From DB1 sp049323655 (GTDB lineage Bacteria > Desulfobacterota > Desulfobulbia > Desulfobulbales > SURF-16), in NCBI GenBank assembly GCA_049323655.1, contig JBMONO010000013.1, positions 43,429-107,428 on the forward strand: a DNA stretch of 64,000 bases, in the 5' to 3' direction. Each line of letters starts with the position of its first letter. Position 1 is the first letter of the stretch. The notes beneath the pieces were generated by a model. The model ran no database searches. It worked only from the letters and a program-made list of their open reading frames with translations, and was not told where the DNA came from. This document shows, in pieces, positions 19,544-27,909 of this stretch. The position numbers and the translations under genes are program-made.

Positions 19544-20564
19544 GGCGGATTCTCCGCCGGTTCGTCGCAATCTCCGCCGCCATGGCCACCGCAGCGAAGA
19601 GACTGGCCGGATCTGCGATCCCCTGGCCGGCGATGTCATACGCGGTGCCGTGATCGACCGAAGTGCGGACAATGGGCAGGCCGATGGTGACATTGACGCC
19701 ATCGGCAAAATGAAGCAGCTTAAAGGGAATAAGGCCCTGATCATGGTACATGCAGACCACGGCGTCAAAAGCGCCGGTCACCGCCCGATGAAACACCGTG
19801 TCCGGCGGGTAGGGACCGCTGACAAGCCAACCATTTTGCCTGGCCTGCAGGATGGCCGGAGCGATGATGCGCTCTTCCTCGTCGCCGAACAGGCCGTTTT
19901 CACCGGCATGGGGGTTCATAGCCGCCACCGCCAGGCAGGGGGCGGCTATGGCAAAATCATCACGCAGGGAGCGGCCGGTCATGTCGATCAGGTGCGCCAC
20001 CCCGGCGATGGACAGGGAGGAAGAGACCGAGGCAAGGGACTGATGGATGGTAACCAGAGTCACCTTCAAAGTCCGGCCGGCCATCATCATGGCAAACGTC
20101 GTCGATTGGCAGAGGGCGGCCAGCATCTCGGTGTGACCGGGAAAGGGAGAGCCGGCCTCATGCAACGCCTTTTTACTGATGGGGCAGGTAACGAGCCCGC
20201 GTGCCGCGCCCCGACGAATCAGGGCCACCGCCGCTTCGATCCAGCCGGCCATGGCTGCTCCGGTCTGACGATCCGGTTGTCCCCAGGTCAGGGCGGCCGG
20301 GTCGAGAGGAGAAGAATCCGGTGGCCGATAGACCGGCAGAACGTCCGGATCAACCGGATCACCCGGTTGCCACGGAACAATTACCGCCGACAGCGCAAGA
20401 GCACGGCTGCACCAGTGGAGGACGGCGGGGTCACCAACGACCACCACCGGCAGACGCCGGTGAGGATTGTCCGGACGGGTAAAAAATTTCAGAATCAGCT
20501 CCGGTCCGATGCCCACCGGACACCCCATGGTAATGAGGAGCGGTTTTGTCGCGGCTTGATTCAT
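19536..20564 (-). CDS. pdxA: 4-hydroxythreonine-4-phosphate dehydrogenase
   Basis: NAD-dependent oxidation of 4-phosphooxy-threonine in the DXP-dependent pathway to pyridoxal phosphate. The 342 residues include TMGCPVGIGPELI at the N-terminus, the metal-binding PFPGHTEMLA region, and CMYHDQGLIPFKL and SVDHGTAYDIAGQG in the C-terminal half, all hallmarks of PdxA. It follows yraN after three bases and overlaps the P-loop gene by eight. The two-residue change from the usual GDPAGIGPE to GCPVGIGPE is a small departure from the common motif. Confidence 0.92.
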   Translation of the reverse strand: MNQAATKPLLITMGCPVGIGPELILKFFTRPDNPHRRLPVVVVGDPAVLHWCSRALALSAVIVPWQPGDPVDPDVLPVYRPPDSSPLDPAALTWGQPDRQTGAAMAGWIEAAVALIRRGAARGLVTCPISKKALHEAGSPFPGHTEMLAALCQSTTFAMMMAGRTLKVTLVTIHQSLASVSSSLSIAGVAHLIDMTGRSLRDDFAIAAPCLAVAAMNPHAGENGLFGDEEERIIAPAILQARQNGWLVSGPYPPDTVFHRAVTGAFDAVVCMYHDQGLIPFKLLHFADGVNVTIGLPIVRTSVDHGTAYDIAGQGIADPASLFAAVAMAAEIATNRRRIRHD

Positions 20565-20567
20565 GGC

Positions 20568-20930
20568 TCACTCCATCTCAAAGGCATTGCGGACGATCTC
20601 CACCTCAGGGCTCTCCCCGGGATAGACCGCCACCACATCGAACCGACAGGGACGGTCCGGACCGCCATGGCCGACAAGATACTCAAGGGCGACCCGGGTG
20701 ATAGCCCGGCGCTTGCGTTCGGTGACCGCCTCGAACGGCGAGCCGAAACGGTTGTCGGTGCGGGTCTTGACCTCAATGAAAATCAGGGTGGTGCCCTGTT
20801 GGGCGATGATATCGATTTCGCCGCTGCGGGTGCGGAAATTCCGTTCAAGAATAGTATAACCCTGCCGGGATAAAAAATCCCGGGCAAGCTCCTCTCCTCT
20901 CTTCCCAAGCGCCTGCCGCTGCCTGCTCAT
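20568..20930 (-). CDS. YraN family (UPF0102) nuclease-like protein
   Basis: A 120-residue protein of the YraN/UPF0102 family, which has the restriction-endonuclease-like fold. The core GEIDIIAQQG...LIFIEVKTR gives the D-(x)n-ExK arrangement expected of that fold, preceded by GKRGEELARDFL. It sits directly after rnhB (five bases), its usual neighbour. The cellular role is not established; DNA or Holliday-junction processing has been suggested for the family. Confidence 0.9.
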   Translation of the reverse strand: MSRQRQALGKRGEELARDFLSRQGYTILERNFRTRSGEIDIIAQQGTTLIFIEVKTRTDNRFGSPFEAVTERKRRAITRVALEYLVGHGGPDRPCRFDVVAVYPGESPEVEIVRNAFEME

Positions 20931-20935
20931 GGCCG

Positions 20936-21568
20936 CTACGCTTCGCCGACAGGCAGCAGTTCACGCACCCCGGCAAAGGTCAGTCGGTGGATCGGACAGG
21001 GACCGTGCTGACGGAGGATCGCTTTGTGCTCCAGAGTGGGATAGCCTTTATGTTTCTGGAAATGATACAGGGGAAACCGTTCATGATACTCCGCCATGAT
21101 CCGGTCACGGGTCACCTTGGCGACTATGGAGGCGGCGGCGATGGAGGCGCTCTTCGACTCGCCCTTGACCAGGGCCTGCTGGTCGATGACATGGGGGAGT
21201 AGGGTGGGCGGCACGACAAATTTACCGTCGACCAGGAGATGCTGTGGAAGTTCAGGCAGGGCAATGACAGCACGGGCCATGGCCTGCAGGGAGGCCTGCA
21301 GAATATTGACGGTATCGATCTCGAAATGAGTTGCCAGCCCGACACCGATGGCTGCGTTCATCGCGGTCAGCAGGGCAAAGAGATCTTCCCGTTTTGTGGC
21401 GGTCAGCTTTTTCGAATCCTGAAAAAGCTGAAAGTCACAATCAGGGGGCAGGATTACCGCAGCAGCGACAACCGGACCGGCCAGCGGCCCCCGGCCCGCC
21501 TCATCGACTCCGGCAACCAGACGGACACCTTTTTTCCACAGCTGTCGTTCATGAAAAAAGGTGTCCAT
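20936..21568 (-). CDS. rnhB: ribonuclease HII
   Basis: Cleaves the RNA strand of RNA-DNA hybrids and removes misincorporated ribonucleotides. The 210 residues carry VAGVDEAGRGPLAGPVV (catalytic Asp-Glu near 20-21), LLVDGKFVVP and KGESKSASIAAASIVAKVTRD, followed by HKGYPT. ATG 21568 starts 18 residues before the first motif; the longer upstream frame overlaps rplS in another frame. Gap to rplS is 28 bases. Confidence 0.95.
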   Translation of the reverse strand: MDTFFHERQLWKKGVRLVAGVDEAGRGPLAGPVVAAAVILPPDCDFQLFQDSKKLTATKREDLFALLTAMNAAIGVGLATHFEIDTVNILQASLQAMARAVIALPELPQHLLVDGKFVVPPTLLPHVIDQQALVKGESKSASIAAASIVAKVTRDRIMAEYHERFPLYHFQKHKGYPTLEHKAILRQHGPCPIHRLTFAGVRELLPVGEA

Positions 21569-21596
21569 TGTGTCGGTCGCATGCTGCCGGTCAAGA

Positions 21597-21944
21597 CTAA
21601 TTGATGCCCTTTTCCCGGATACGGGCCGCCTTGCCGCGCAGGTTACGGAGATAGTAGAGCTTGGAGCGGCGCACCCGACCCTGGCTGTTGACCTCGATTT
21701 TCTCGATGCGGGGCGAATGAAGGGCAAAGGTTTTTTCCACCCCGACGCCGTGGGAAATCTTGCGCACCGTAAAATTGGCCCCCATGGTCCCGTTTTTGCG
21801 ACCGATCACCACGCCCTTGTATACCTGGACGCGCTCCTTGGCGCCCTCGATGATCCGGATATGGACACTGACGGTGTCGCCGGTCCGGAATTTAGGGATA
21901 TCGTAACGCATATTCTCTTTTTCGATCTGTTCCAACATGTTCAT
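21597..21944 (-). CDS. rplS: 50S ribosomal protein L19
   Basis: A 115-residue ribosomal protein at the 30S/50S interface. MNMLEQIEKENMRYDIPKF, RIIEGAKERVQVYKG, SHGVGVEKTF and RRSKLYYLRNLRGKAARI are standard L19 blocks. ATG 21944 follows AGAGAGTG; the 19 extra upstream residues of the longer frame are not L19-like. About 250 non-coding bases separate it from the methyltransferase gene, unusually long inside this operon. Confidence 0.97.
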   Translation of the reverse strand: MNMLEQIEKENMRYDIPKFRTGDTVSVHIRIIEGAKERVQVYKGVVIGRKNGTMGANFTVRKISHGVGVEKTFALHSPRIEKIEVNSQGRVRRSKLYYLRNLRGKAARIREKGIN

Positions 21945-22196
21945 GACACACACTCTCTGTTGTAGTTGCTGTTGCTGAATCGTTCCGCAGTTTGGGAACA
22001 AATATCTCTGCTATCTATCACAGGCCGGAGTAAGCACTTCTCCCCGCCCGTTCCTCTTCCATTATCGAAGCTGCCGCATATACTGGAAACCAACCACAGA
22101 AAACGCCGAGCACACAACGCAAACCGACTGACCTTCAGGATATTGTTTTGGTGTCCTCAGCATCCACGTCGGAAAAAAGTCTGGTCGACCTTTTCA
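21945..22196 (-). other. unassigned intergenic leader before rplS
   Basis: A 252-base non-coding stretch upstream of rplS within an otherwise tight operon. It is less GC-rich than its neighbours. I see no convincing promoter, and I could not match it to a known ribosomal-protein leader by eye. It may hold an internal promoter or leader structure. Confidence 0.4.
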
Positions 22197-22775
22197 TTAT
22201 TCCCTTCTGCCCAGCAGTCTGTCAAGGATGATCGAAACCGCTGACCGCACCGACAGATGACGATACTCTTCATAACCCTGGATCGGCGGCAACATGGCGT
22301 CCACCCGCTCCATCGCCTCCCGGGCCAGTCCCCAGGCTGTGCCGAACAGCAGCAGAACATGCTCGCCCCGGAAGATCCGTTGCCGGAGCTCCCCATAAGG
22401 GATGCTCTGTTCCGACATCCGGGCGCTGGTCGCCACCAGCAGGGGGCGACCTTCTCCGGCAAACTGCCGGGTCAGGCCATCCAGATCAGCGACGATCCGC
22501 ACCGAGGCCAGGGCATCCCTCCGGTCGCTGTTGTAGGTGGCGCCATAACCGCTCTGCCAGTGGTCGACGATCTCGCGGACCAGTTGCTGCTGGTCCTGGT
22601 ACGGGGTGACGATATAAAAGGTGCCGATCCCGTAAGTCCGACCGGCCCGGGCGATGTCATGAATGTCGAGATTGGTGACCGCCGAGCCGATAATCTCCTG
22701 ATTTTTGTTGTAGACCGGATAATGGATCAGCGCCACATCAACCTGGCCGGCAAACCGCTCATCCTCGTGCTTCAT
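22197..22775 (-). CDS. SPOUT-type RNA methyltransferase (PF09936-like)
   Basis: A 192-residue protein of the Methyltrn_RNA_4 type, frequently encoded beside trmD. Recognisable parts are VDVALIHYPVYNK near the start, AGRTYGIGTFYIVTPY, and the C-terminal knot region LLFGTAWGLAREA followed by YEEYRHLSVRSAVSIILDRL. It should use S-adenosylmethionine; the RNA target is not known to me. ATG 22775 gives a four-base overlap with trmD. Confidence 0.85.
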   Translation of the reverse strand: MKHEDERFAGQVDVALIHYPVYNKNQEIIGSAVTNLDIHDIARAGRTYGIGTFYIVTPYQDQQQLVREIVDHWQSGYGATYNSDRRDALASVRIVADLDGLTRQFAGEGRPLLVATSARMSEQSIPYGELRQRIFRGEHVLLLFGTAWGLAREAMERVDAMLPPIQGYEEYRHLSVRSAVSIILDRLLGRRE

Positions 22776-23554
22776 CCGCGCTGCATCTCGCCCAGACTGA
22801 TGCCGCATCGCCGCAAAAGTCTGCGCTCATCGGGGGTAAAGGTCATGGCGGCCAGCAGATCAGGTCGCCGCTCCATGGTGGCCTGCACGGCGGCGACAAA
22901 ACGCCAGGCCGCTATTTTTTCATGGTCGCCGGACAGCAGGACCTCAGGCACATCGTAACCCTCGAAATTGCGCGGCCGGGTATACTGGGGAAATTTCAGC
23001 CCTCCCCGGCTGAAAGTATCGGCATCGACCGAACCGGCGCAGCCAAGAACCCCGGGCAGCAGCCTGGTGACCGAATCGATGATGACCATGGCTGCCAGCT
23101 CCCCGCCGGTCAGGATATAATCACCGATGGAAATCTCCTCATCGATGAAATGGCGGCGGATACGTTCATCCACCCCTTCATAGCGGCCGCAGACCAGGAT
23201 GATATGTCGCCTGGCGGCCAATTCCTCCGCCAGCCGTTGATCGTACTTCCTGCCCTGGGGGGACAGCAGCACAACATGGCTCTGATCAGCACCTTGCCGG
23301 GCATGACGGATAGCGGCGGCCAGCGGTTCCGGTTTCATCACCATCCCTTCCCCGCCGCCAAAGGGACGGTCATCGGTCATCGCATGTTTATCGGTGGCGA
23401 AATCCCGGATATTTATGGTGCGCAGAACAATTCTGCCGTCCTGGCGGGCCCGACGGATAATTCCCTCCTGCAGAGGCGAATCGAGCAGCTCCGGAAAAAT
23501 CGTCACAATGTCAAAGTGCACGGGGTCGCCCGCTCGATCACTGCCGCTTTCCAT
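22772..23554 (-). CDS. trmD: tRNA (guanine-N1)-methyltransferase
   Basis: Makes m1G37 in tRNAs and so prevents +1 frameshifting. The motifs are FDIVTIFPELLDSPLQEGI, GGGEGMVMKPEPL, LSPQGRKYDQ, ILVCGRYEGVDERI and EISIGDYILTGGELA, the last two forming the deep trefoil knot. The start is uncertain: ATG 23554 gives 260 residues, while GTG 23521 would begin directly at VHFDIVTIFPE, closer to most family members. It overlaps the next methyltransferase gene by four bases. Confidence 0.95.
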   Translation of the reverse strand: MESGSDRAGDPVHFDIVTIFPELLDSPLQEGIIRRARQDGRIVLRTINIRDFATDKHAMTDDRPFGGGEGMVMKPEPLAAAIRHARQGADQSHVVLLSPQGRKYDQRLAEELAARRHIILVCGRYEGVDERIRRHFIDEEISIGDYILTGGELAAMVIIDSVTRLLPGVLGCAGSVDADTFSRGGLKFPQYTRPRNFEGYDVPEVLLSGDHEKIAAWRFVAAVQATMERRPDLLAAMTFTPDERRLLRRCGISLGEMQRG

Positions 23555-23607
23555 CCTGAAGGCCCCTGCGACCCGGAAGATGTTCACCTTCCGGACAGTC
23601 CCGCGAA

Positions 23608-24156
23608 TCAGCCATTGATATCCAGCAGACCTTCAGGCGGGTCGACGACAATACGCTTGGTCTGCCGGTCAATGCGGACCAGGAAGTCGTTGGCTGCCGG
23701 GATCAGATACTCACGACCGTTGCCGGTCACCACCATGATATCATGGGCGCCGGTGGCAAGCACACCGCTTACCTTCCCTAAGGACAAGCCGCTGACCGTG
23801 ACCACCTCCAGACCGTGCAGATCCTGCCAGTAAAACTCATCGACGGCCAGTTCCGGCAATTCCTGGCGGGACACCCAGACCGGGTAGCCGATCACGTTTT
23901 CCGCTGCCGCCCGACTGTCGATTCCCGCCAGAGAAACAACGGCATAAACGCCCTGTTGCCGGGCGCTCCGCAAGGCATGAGTGCACTTTTCCCCTCCGGT
24001 CGGTGATTCCAGAATCAGGGTTCGGCAACGGCATATATTGGCCGGATCACCGGAATAAGGAAAAATCTTCACCGCCCCGCCGACGCCATGGGGTTTGACG
24101 ATCTCCCCCACCAGCAGCAGAGCATCGCCGGTTCGTTGAGTTTCCCTGTCCACCAC
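23608..24156 (-). CDS. rimM: 16S rRNA processing protein RimM
   Basis: A 30S assembly factor that binds S19. The 182 residues include LLLVGEIVKPHGVGGAVKIFPYSGDP at the N-terminus and the PRC-barrel part EFYWQDLHGLEVVTVSGLSLGKV followed by YLIPAANDFLVRID. It lies 53 bases before trmD and 13 after khpA, the standard arrangement. Confidence 0.95.
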   Translation of the reverse strand: MVDRETQRTGDALLLVGEIVKPHGVGGAVKIFPYSGDPANICRCRTLILESPTGGEKCTHALRSARQQGVYAVVSLAGIDSRAAAENVIGYPVWVSRQELPELAVDEFYWQDLHGLEVVTVSGLSLGKVSGVLATGAHDIMVVTGNGREYLIPAANDFLVRIDRQTKRIVVDPPEGLLDING

Positions 24157-24169
24157 GTATCCGGGGCAG

Positions 24170-24400
24170 TTACTCGAGAATTTCCAATCTAACTCTCTTA
24201 TTGCACTTCCCAGCCGCTGCGGTCAGAACGCCTCTGATCGCCCGGGCGGTCCGGCCCTGCTTGCCGATAATCTTGCCCAGATCATCCTTGGCAACACGCA
24301 ACTCAAGGACAAGCTGATCATCCTGTTCCAACTGGTTGATCTGGACGGCCTCAGGCTGATCGACAAGAGAGGCGGCAATAAAGGAGACGAGTTCTTTCAT
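24170..24400 (-). CDS. khpA: KH-domain RNA-binding protein KhpA
   Basis: A 76-residue single KH domain with the nucleic-acid-binding loop GKIIGKQGRTARAIR. KhpA-type proteins bind structured RNA, in some bacteria as partners of KhpB. Its place between rpsP and rimM is the conserved one. Confidence 0.93.
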   Translation of the reverse strand: MKELVSFIAASLVDQPEAVQINQLEQDDQLVLELRVAKDDLGKIIGKQGRTARAIRGVLTAAAGKCNKRVRLEILE

Positions 24401-24421
24401 GGCCTGAAAATCGGGTCCGGT

Positions 24422-24664
24422 TTACGCGGCAGTTGCTTTTTTCAGCAAATTCCTGACCGTTTCGGACGGCTGGGCGCCCCGGGCCAGCCAGGCCTGAAGT
24501 TTTTCCTTGTGAATGTTGATTGCCGCCGGCTCCTGCATCGGGTCATAGGTACCGACCACCTCAAGAAAACTGCCGTCACGTTTTGCCTCTGAATTTGCTA
24601 CTACAATACGATAAAAAGGTTTTTTCTTTCTCCCCATTCGGGTGAGTCGAATTCGAACTGCCAT
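24422..24664 (-). CDS. rpsP: 30S ribosomal protein S16
   Basis: An 80-residue ribosomal protein. MAVRIRLTRMGRKKKPFYRIVVANS and the GTYDPM block are diagnostic. ATG 24664 is preceded by AAGGAGGA, so the longer upstream frame is rejected. It follows ffh by 67 bases. Confidence 0.97.
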   Translation of the reverse strand: MAVRIRLTRMGRKKKPFYRIVVANSEAKRDGSFLEVVGTYDPMQEPAAINIHKEKLQAWLARGAQPSETVRNLLKKATAA

Positions 24665-24731
24665 ATGCTGCCATCCTCCTTGCCGGCATCCGCCGGGATC
24701 ATGAATTGACGTGGATCTTTCGATATGTCTT

Positions 24732-26093
24732 TCAGCGGAACAGACCTTTCGGCTTCTTCCTGCGTTTCTTGCCATCCGCCAGCGGCACGCCGCCGAACTT
24801 GCCCTGCATCTTCTTCATCATCTTCAGCATTTCGCTGTAGCTTTTGATGACCTTGTTGACATCCTGTACGGTGGTCCCACTGCCCCTGGCGATGCGGGTC
24901 CGGCGGCTGGCGTTGATGATCTGATATTTGCGCCGCTCCTCCGGGGTCATGGAACGGATGATCGCCTCCACCTTACCGAGTTCCTTCTCATCGGGCTTCG
25001 GCATATCCTTGAGCTGGCGCATCCGGTTCAGGCCGGGTATCATCCCCATGATCTGTTCCAGAGTTCCCATCTTCTTGATCTGCTGGATCTGATCGAGAAA
25101 ATCATCCAGACTGAAGGTGCTTTTCTGGATCTTGCGGGCAAGGGTGTCCGCCTTTTTTTTATCAACGACCTCTTCCGCCTTTTCGATCAGGGTGAGAACG
25201 TCACCCATGCCGAGGATACGGGACGCCATCCGGTCCGGATGAAAAATCTCCAGGGCGTCGAGATCCTCACCGGTGCCGATGAACTTGATCGGTCGCTTTG
25301 CCACCCTGGCAATGGACAGGGCGGCGCCGCCGCGGGCGTCACCTTCCATCTTGGTCAGGATAACGCCGCTGATGGCAAGATCCTGATTGAACTTGTCGGC
25401 GACGGTCACCGCGTCCTGGCCGGTCATGGCGTCGGCGACAAAGAGGATTTCGACCGGAGTCAGCGCCGCCTTGATGTTGGCCAGTTCCGCCATGAGCTGC
25501 TCGTCGATGTGAAGACGACCGGCGGTGTCGATAAGCAGGGTGTCGTAATTTGAGTTTCTGGCAACGGTCAGGGCGTTGCGGCAGATGGTGACCGGATCCT
25601 GTTCGGACAGGGAGGGATGGACCGGCACCCCGATGGTCGAGCCCAGGACATGCAACTGTTCAATGGCCGCGGGCCGGTAAACGTCGGCAGGCACCAGATA
25701 GGGACGCCTGCCCTGCTTCTTTAGCAATTTTGCCAGCTTACCAGCCGAAGTCGTTTTGCCTGAGCCCTGGAGACCGACCATCATGACAACAGCCGGAGTT
25801 GCCCCTCTCAGGTCAAGAGGGACGGTCACCCCCCCCAGCAGGGCAATGAGTTCCTCATTGACGACCTTGATGACCTGCTGGCCGGGCGACAGGCTTTCCA
25901 GCACCTCCTGGCCCACCGCCTTTTCAGTGACCGCGGCAACGAACTCCTTGACCACCTTGAAGTTGACGTCCGCCTCCAGCAGAGCCATGCGCACCTCCCG
26001 CATGGCATCCTGGATGTTATTTTCAGTCAGCTTGCCGTGGCCGCGCAGATCCTTGAAGACCTTATGAAGGCGGTCGGAAAGATTTTCAAACAT
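24732..26093 (-). CDS. ffh: signal recognition particle protein Ffh
   Basis: The SRP GTPase that, with 4.5S RNA, targets nascent membrane proteins to FtsY. The 453 residues show the N domain, GTPase motifs GLQGSGKTTSAGKLA, DTAGRLHID, TKMEGDARGGAALS and GTGEDLD, and a Met-rich M domain from about 300 (MGTLEQIMGMIPGLNRM and RIARGSG). The C-terminus is basic (KKRRKKPKGLFR). It is the first gene of the block running to pdxA. Confidence 0.97.
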   Translation of the reverse strand: MFENLSDRLHKVFKDLRGHGKLTENNIQDAMREVRMALLEADVNFKVVKEFVAAVTEKAVGQEVLESLSPGQQVIKVVNEELIALLGGVTVPLDLRGATPAVVMMVGLQGSGKTTSAGKLAKLLKKQGRRPYLVPADVYRPAAIEQLHVLGSTIGVPVHPSLSEQDPVTICRNALTVARNSNYDTLLIDTAGRLHIDEQLMAELANIKAALTPVEILFVADAMTGQDAVTVADKFNQDLAISGVILTKMEGDARGGAALSIARVAKRPIKFIGTGEDLDALEIFHPDRMASRILGMGDVLTLIEKAEEVVDKKKADTLARKIQKSTFSLDDFLDQIQQIKKMGTLEQIMGMIPGLNRMRQLKDMPKPDEKELGKVEAIIRSMTPEERRKYQIINASRRTRIARGSGTTVQDVNKVIKSYSEMLKMMKKMQGKFGGVPLADGKKRRKKPKGLFR

Positions 26094-26122
26094 GGGCGAG
26101 CCATCCCCTCACAAACGATAAC

Positions 26123-26159
26123 AACAAAAACACTGCCCGGGCCGCTGAAGCGGCAGGGC
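26123..26159 (-). terminator. hairpin with U-rich tail between fabD and ffh
   Basis: On the minus strand, GCCC-(bulge)-GCCGCT/AGCGGC-GGGC folds into a strong hairpin (26135-26159), followed by AGTGTTTTTGTTG. It could end fabD transcripts. Because it lies downstream of the promoter predicted at 26213-26241, it could also attenuate the ffh operon. Confidence 0.5.
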
Positions 26160-26212
26160 CGGCGGAAAAAAGCTTCATGCAAAAGCAACAGGTAAGGATA
26201 CGTAAACGGGGA

Positions 26213-26241
26213 AAAATAATTGGATACGATCCCCTTGTCAA
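26213..26241 (-). promoter_or_regulatory. predicted sigma-70 promoter of the ffh-rpsP-trmD-rplS operon
   Basis: On the minus strand, TTGACA (26241-26236) and TATTTT (26218-26213) are separated by 17 bases. The transcript would start near 26206, leaving a leader of about 110 bases before ffh. Confidence 0.55.
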
Positions 26242-26249
26242 GTGATTAA

Positions 26250-27218
26250 TCACCCCTGGTTGCGCAGACTGTCAACGCAGGCGGCAAGCGTCGCCCCATC
26301 TTCCACCTGCAGACAGCGGCAACCGTCATCCTTGCTCACAATTTTTTTCAGCAGACCGGTCAACACCGTCTTCGGCCCAACCTCGATAAAGGTCGTCACC
26401 CCTCGCGCCCGCATGGCCAGGATGGTCTCATACCACCTGACCATCGCGGCAATCTGCCGGCTCATAATGGAACGGATCGCCGCCGGATCGCTTTCCGGTG
26501 CAGCGGTAACATTAAAAAACAGAGTACCACGTGGAGGATGAAAGGTGATGGCGGCCATGGCCTTCTCAAAGTCGGGAACCGCCCCGGCCACCAATGGACT
26601 GTGCCAGGCGCCGCTCACCGCCAGGGCCACCGCCCGGCCGCCCCGCTCCGCAGCGAGGGCCGCGGCCGCCGCCACCCCGGCCTGATCTCCGGAAATAACA
26701 ATCTGCTGTTCGGAATTATGATTGGCAGCCACCACCACGCCCTTGCCGGCAGCCGCGGCGACCATCGATCTTACCTCGTCAATGGTGAGTTTGAGAATGG
26801 CGCTCATGGCTCCCGGCAAGAGAGCGCTTTCCCGTTCCATCAGCCTGCCGCGCTCAGTAACGAGGGCAAGAGTGTCCTCGGGGCTCAGCACCCCGGCCGC
26901 GGCCAGGGCGGAATACTCGCCCAGGCTGTGACCGGCGAAAAAGGCGGCGTCAATGCCGGCGCGCCGCAGCTCGGCAAGGCAGATGAGGTTCACCACCGTC
27001 ATCGCCGGCTGCAGATGCAGGGTACGGGTCAGATCCGCCAGCGATCCGTCAAGACAGAGGGCGCCCAGAGGCAGACCGCTGACCCGTTCCGCCATGGCCA
27101 TCAGCTCCCGAGCCGCGTCGCTCTGTTCGAGAAAATCCCGGCCCATGCCGACGAACTGCGAACCCTGGCCGGGGAAGATAAAAGCGGTTGTCGCCGCGTC
27201 GTTGATGAGTGTCGTCAT
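26250..27218 (-). CDS. fabD: malonyl-CoA:ACP transacylase
   Basis: Loads malonyl groups onto acyl carrier protein for fatty acid synthesis. The 322 residues contain FIFPGQGSQFVGMG, the nucleophile elbow FAGHSLGEYSAL (Ser near 92) and the catalytic His in VSGAWHSPLV. Other fab genes are not beside it; lspA and ileS lie upstream, separated by a mobile repeat. Confidence 0.95.
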   Translation of the reverse strand: MTTLINDAATTAFIFPGQGSQFVGMGRDFLEQSDAARELMAMAERVSGLPLGALCLDGSLADLTRTLHLQPAMTVVNLICLAELRRAGIDAAFFAGHSLGEYSALAAAGVLSPEDTLALVTERGRLMERESALLPGAMSAILKLTIDEVRSMVAAAAGKGVVVAANHNSEQQIVISGDQAGVAAAAALAAERGGRAVALAVSGAWHSPLVAGAVPDFEKAMAAITFHPPRGTLFFNVTAAPESDPAAIRSIMSRQIAAMVRWYETILAMRARGVTTFIEVGPKTVLTGLLKKIVSKDDGCRCLQVEDGATLAACVDSLRNQG

Positions 27219-27242
27219 TGTTCACCTTCCTTTTCTAAACTG

Positions 27243-27399
27243 TGATGGCGTCGCAAAAAGTCGCCAACTGCTTCGTTGCCGCACATTATCTCGTCACTGC
27301 GGCGTACCCAAGTACGCCTCATTCCTCGAAATGTGCGAGCCTCGCATTTGACGATTTTAGCTTAGCCATCCCCGAAATTGGCTTTTTGCGAGACCATCA
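27243..27399 (+). repeat. MITE-like element, family 2 (element E)
   Basis: A 157-bp non-coding element with inverted ends TGATGGCGTCGCAAAAAG and CTTTTTGCGAGACCATCA. The 4-base sequence ACTG occurs immediately outside both ends (27239-27242 and 27400-27403), consistent with a target duplication. Inside is a palindrome, GGCGTACCCAAGTACGCC (27301-27318). It occupies most of the gap between lspA and fabD. Its ends resemble those of family 1. Confidence 0.8.
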
Positions 27400-27410
27400 A
27401 CTGGAAACCC

Positions 27411-27905
27411 TCACCTTTCCTCCTGGTCGAGGAACCCGGCCAGCAGAAAGAGGCCGACCCCGACGACTATAGCCGAATCAGCCACATTAAAGGCCGGCCA
27501 GTGGTAGCTGCCAAGATAAAAATCGAGAAAATCCACCACCGAGCCATAACGGACCCGGTCCAGAAGATTACCGACCGCCCCCCCGCCGATCAGGGAAAAG
27601 ACGATGAGATAGAGCCGTCCTTTCTGACGGTACTGCTGAAAGGCAAAGAGAACGAAAAGCAGGGCAGCGCAGGCGACGCCGACAAAAAACGATACCCGCC
27701 AGGACGGGTTGGCGCCGGCAAGCAGACCGAAGGCGGCCCCGGTGTTATGGAGATAGGTCAGATTGAAAAAACCGGGAATAACGGGAACGGTCTCATGCAG
27801 CATGAAACGGGACATAACCAGCCACTTGGTGTACTGGTCCGCGGCCACCACCAGCAGGGCCAGAACAATGAGCGCCGCAAAGGAAGGCGGCCGTCGTTGT
27901 CTCAC
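27411..27905 (-). CDS. lspA: lipoprotein signal peptidase
   Basis: A membrane aspartic protease that cleaves prolipoprotein signal peptides. With GTG 27905 it has 164 residues and four hydrophobic segments; conserved stretches are ADQYTKW, LTYLHNTGAAFG, GGAVGNLLDRVRYGSVVDF (catalytic Asp) and WPAFNVADSAIVVG (second Asp). GTG 27905 lies four bases after the ileS stop, with GCGGGTGA upstream. The extra N-terminus of the longer frame only shadows ileS. Confidence 0.93.
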   Translation of the reverse strand: MRQRRPPSFAALIVLALLVVAADQYTKWLVMSRFMLHETVPVIPGFFNLTYLHNTGAAFGLLAGANPSWRVSFFVGVACAALLFVLFAFQQYRQKGRLYLIVFSLIGGGAVGNLLDRVRYGSVVDFLDFYLGSYHWPAFNVADSAIVVGVGLFLLAGFLDQEER

Positions 27906-27909
27906 CGCT

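Noticed and set aside
20996..21345. Small plus-strand frames opposite rnhB
   Set aside because: They are shadows of a well-supported enzyme gene.
21945..22196. Possible L19 ribosomal-protein leader RNA
   Set aside because: I could not find a convincing conserved structure by eye, so it is listed only as unassigned intergenic sequence.
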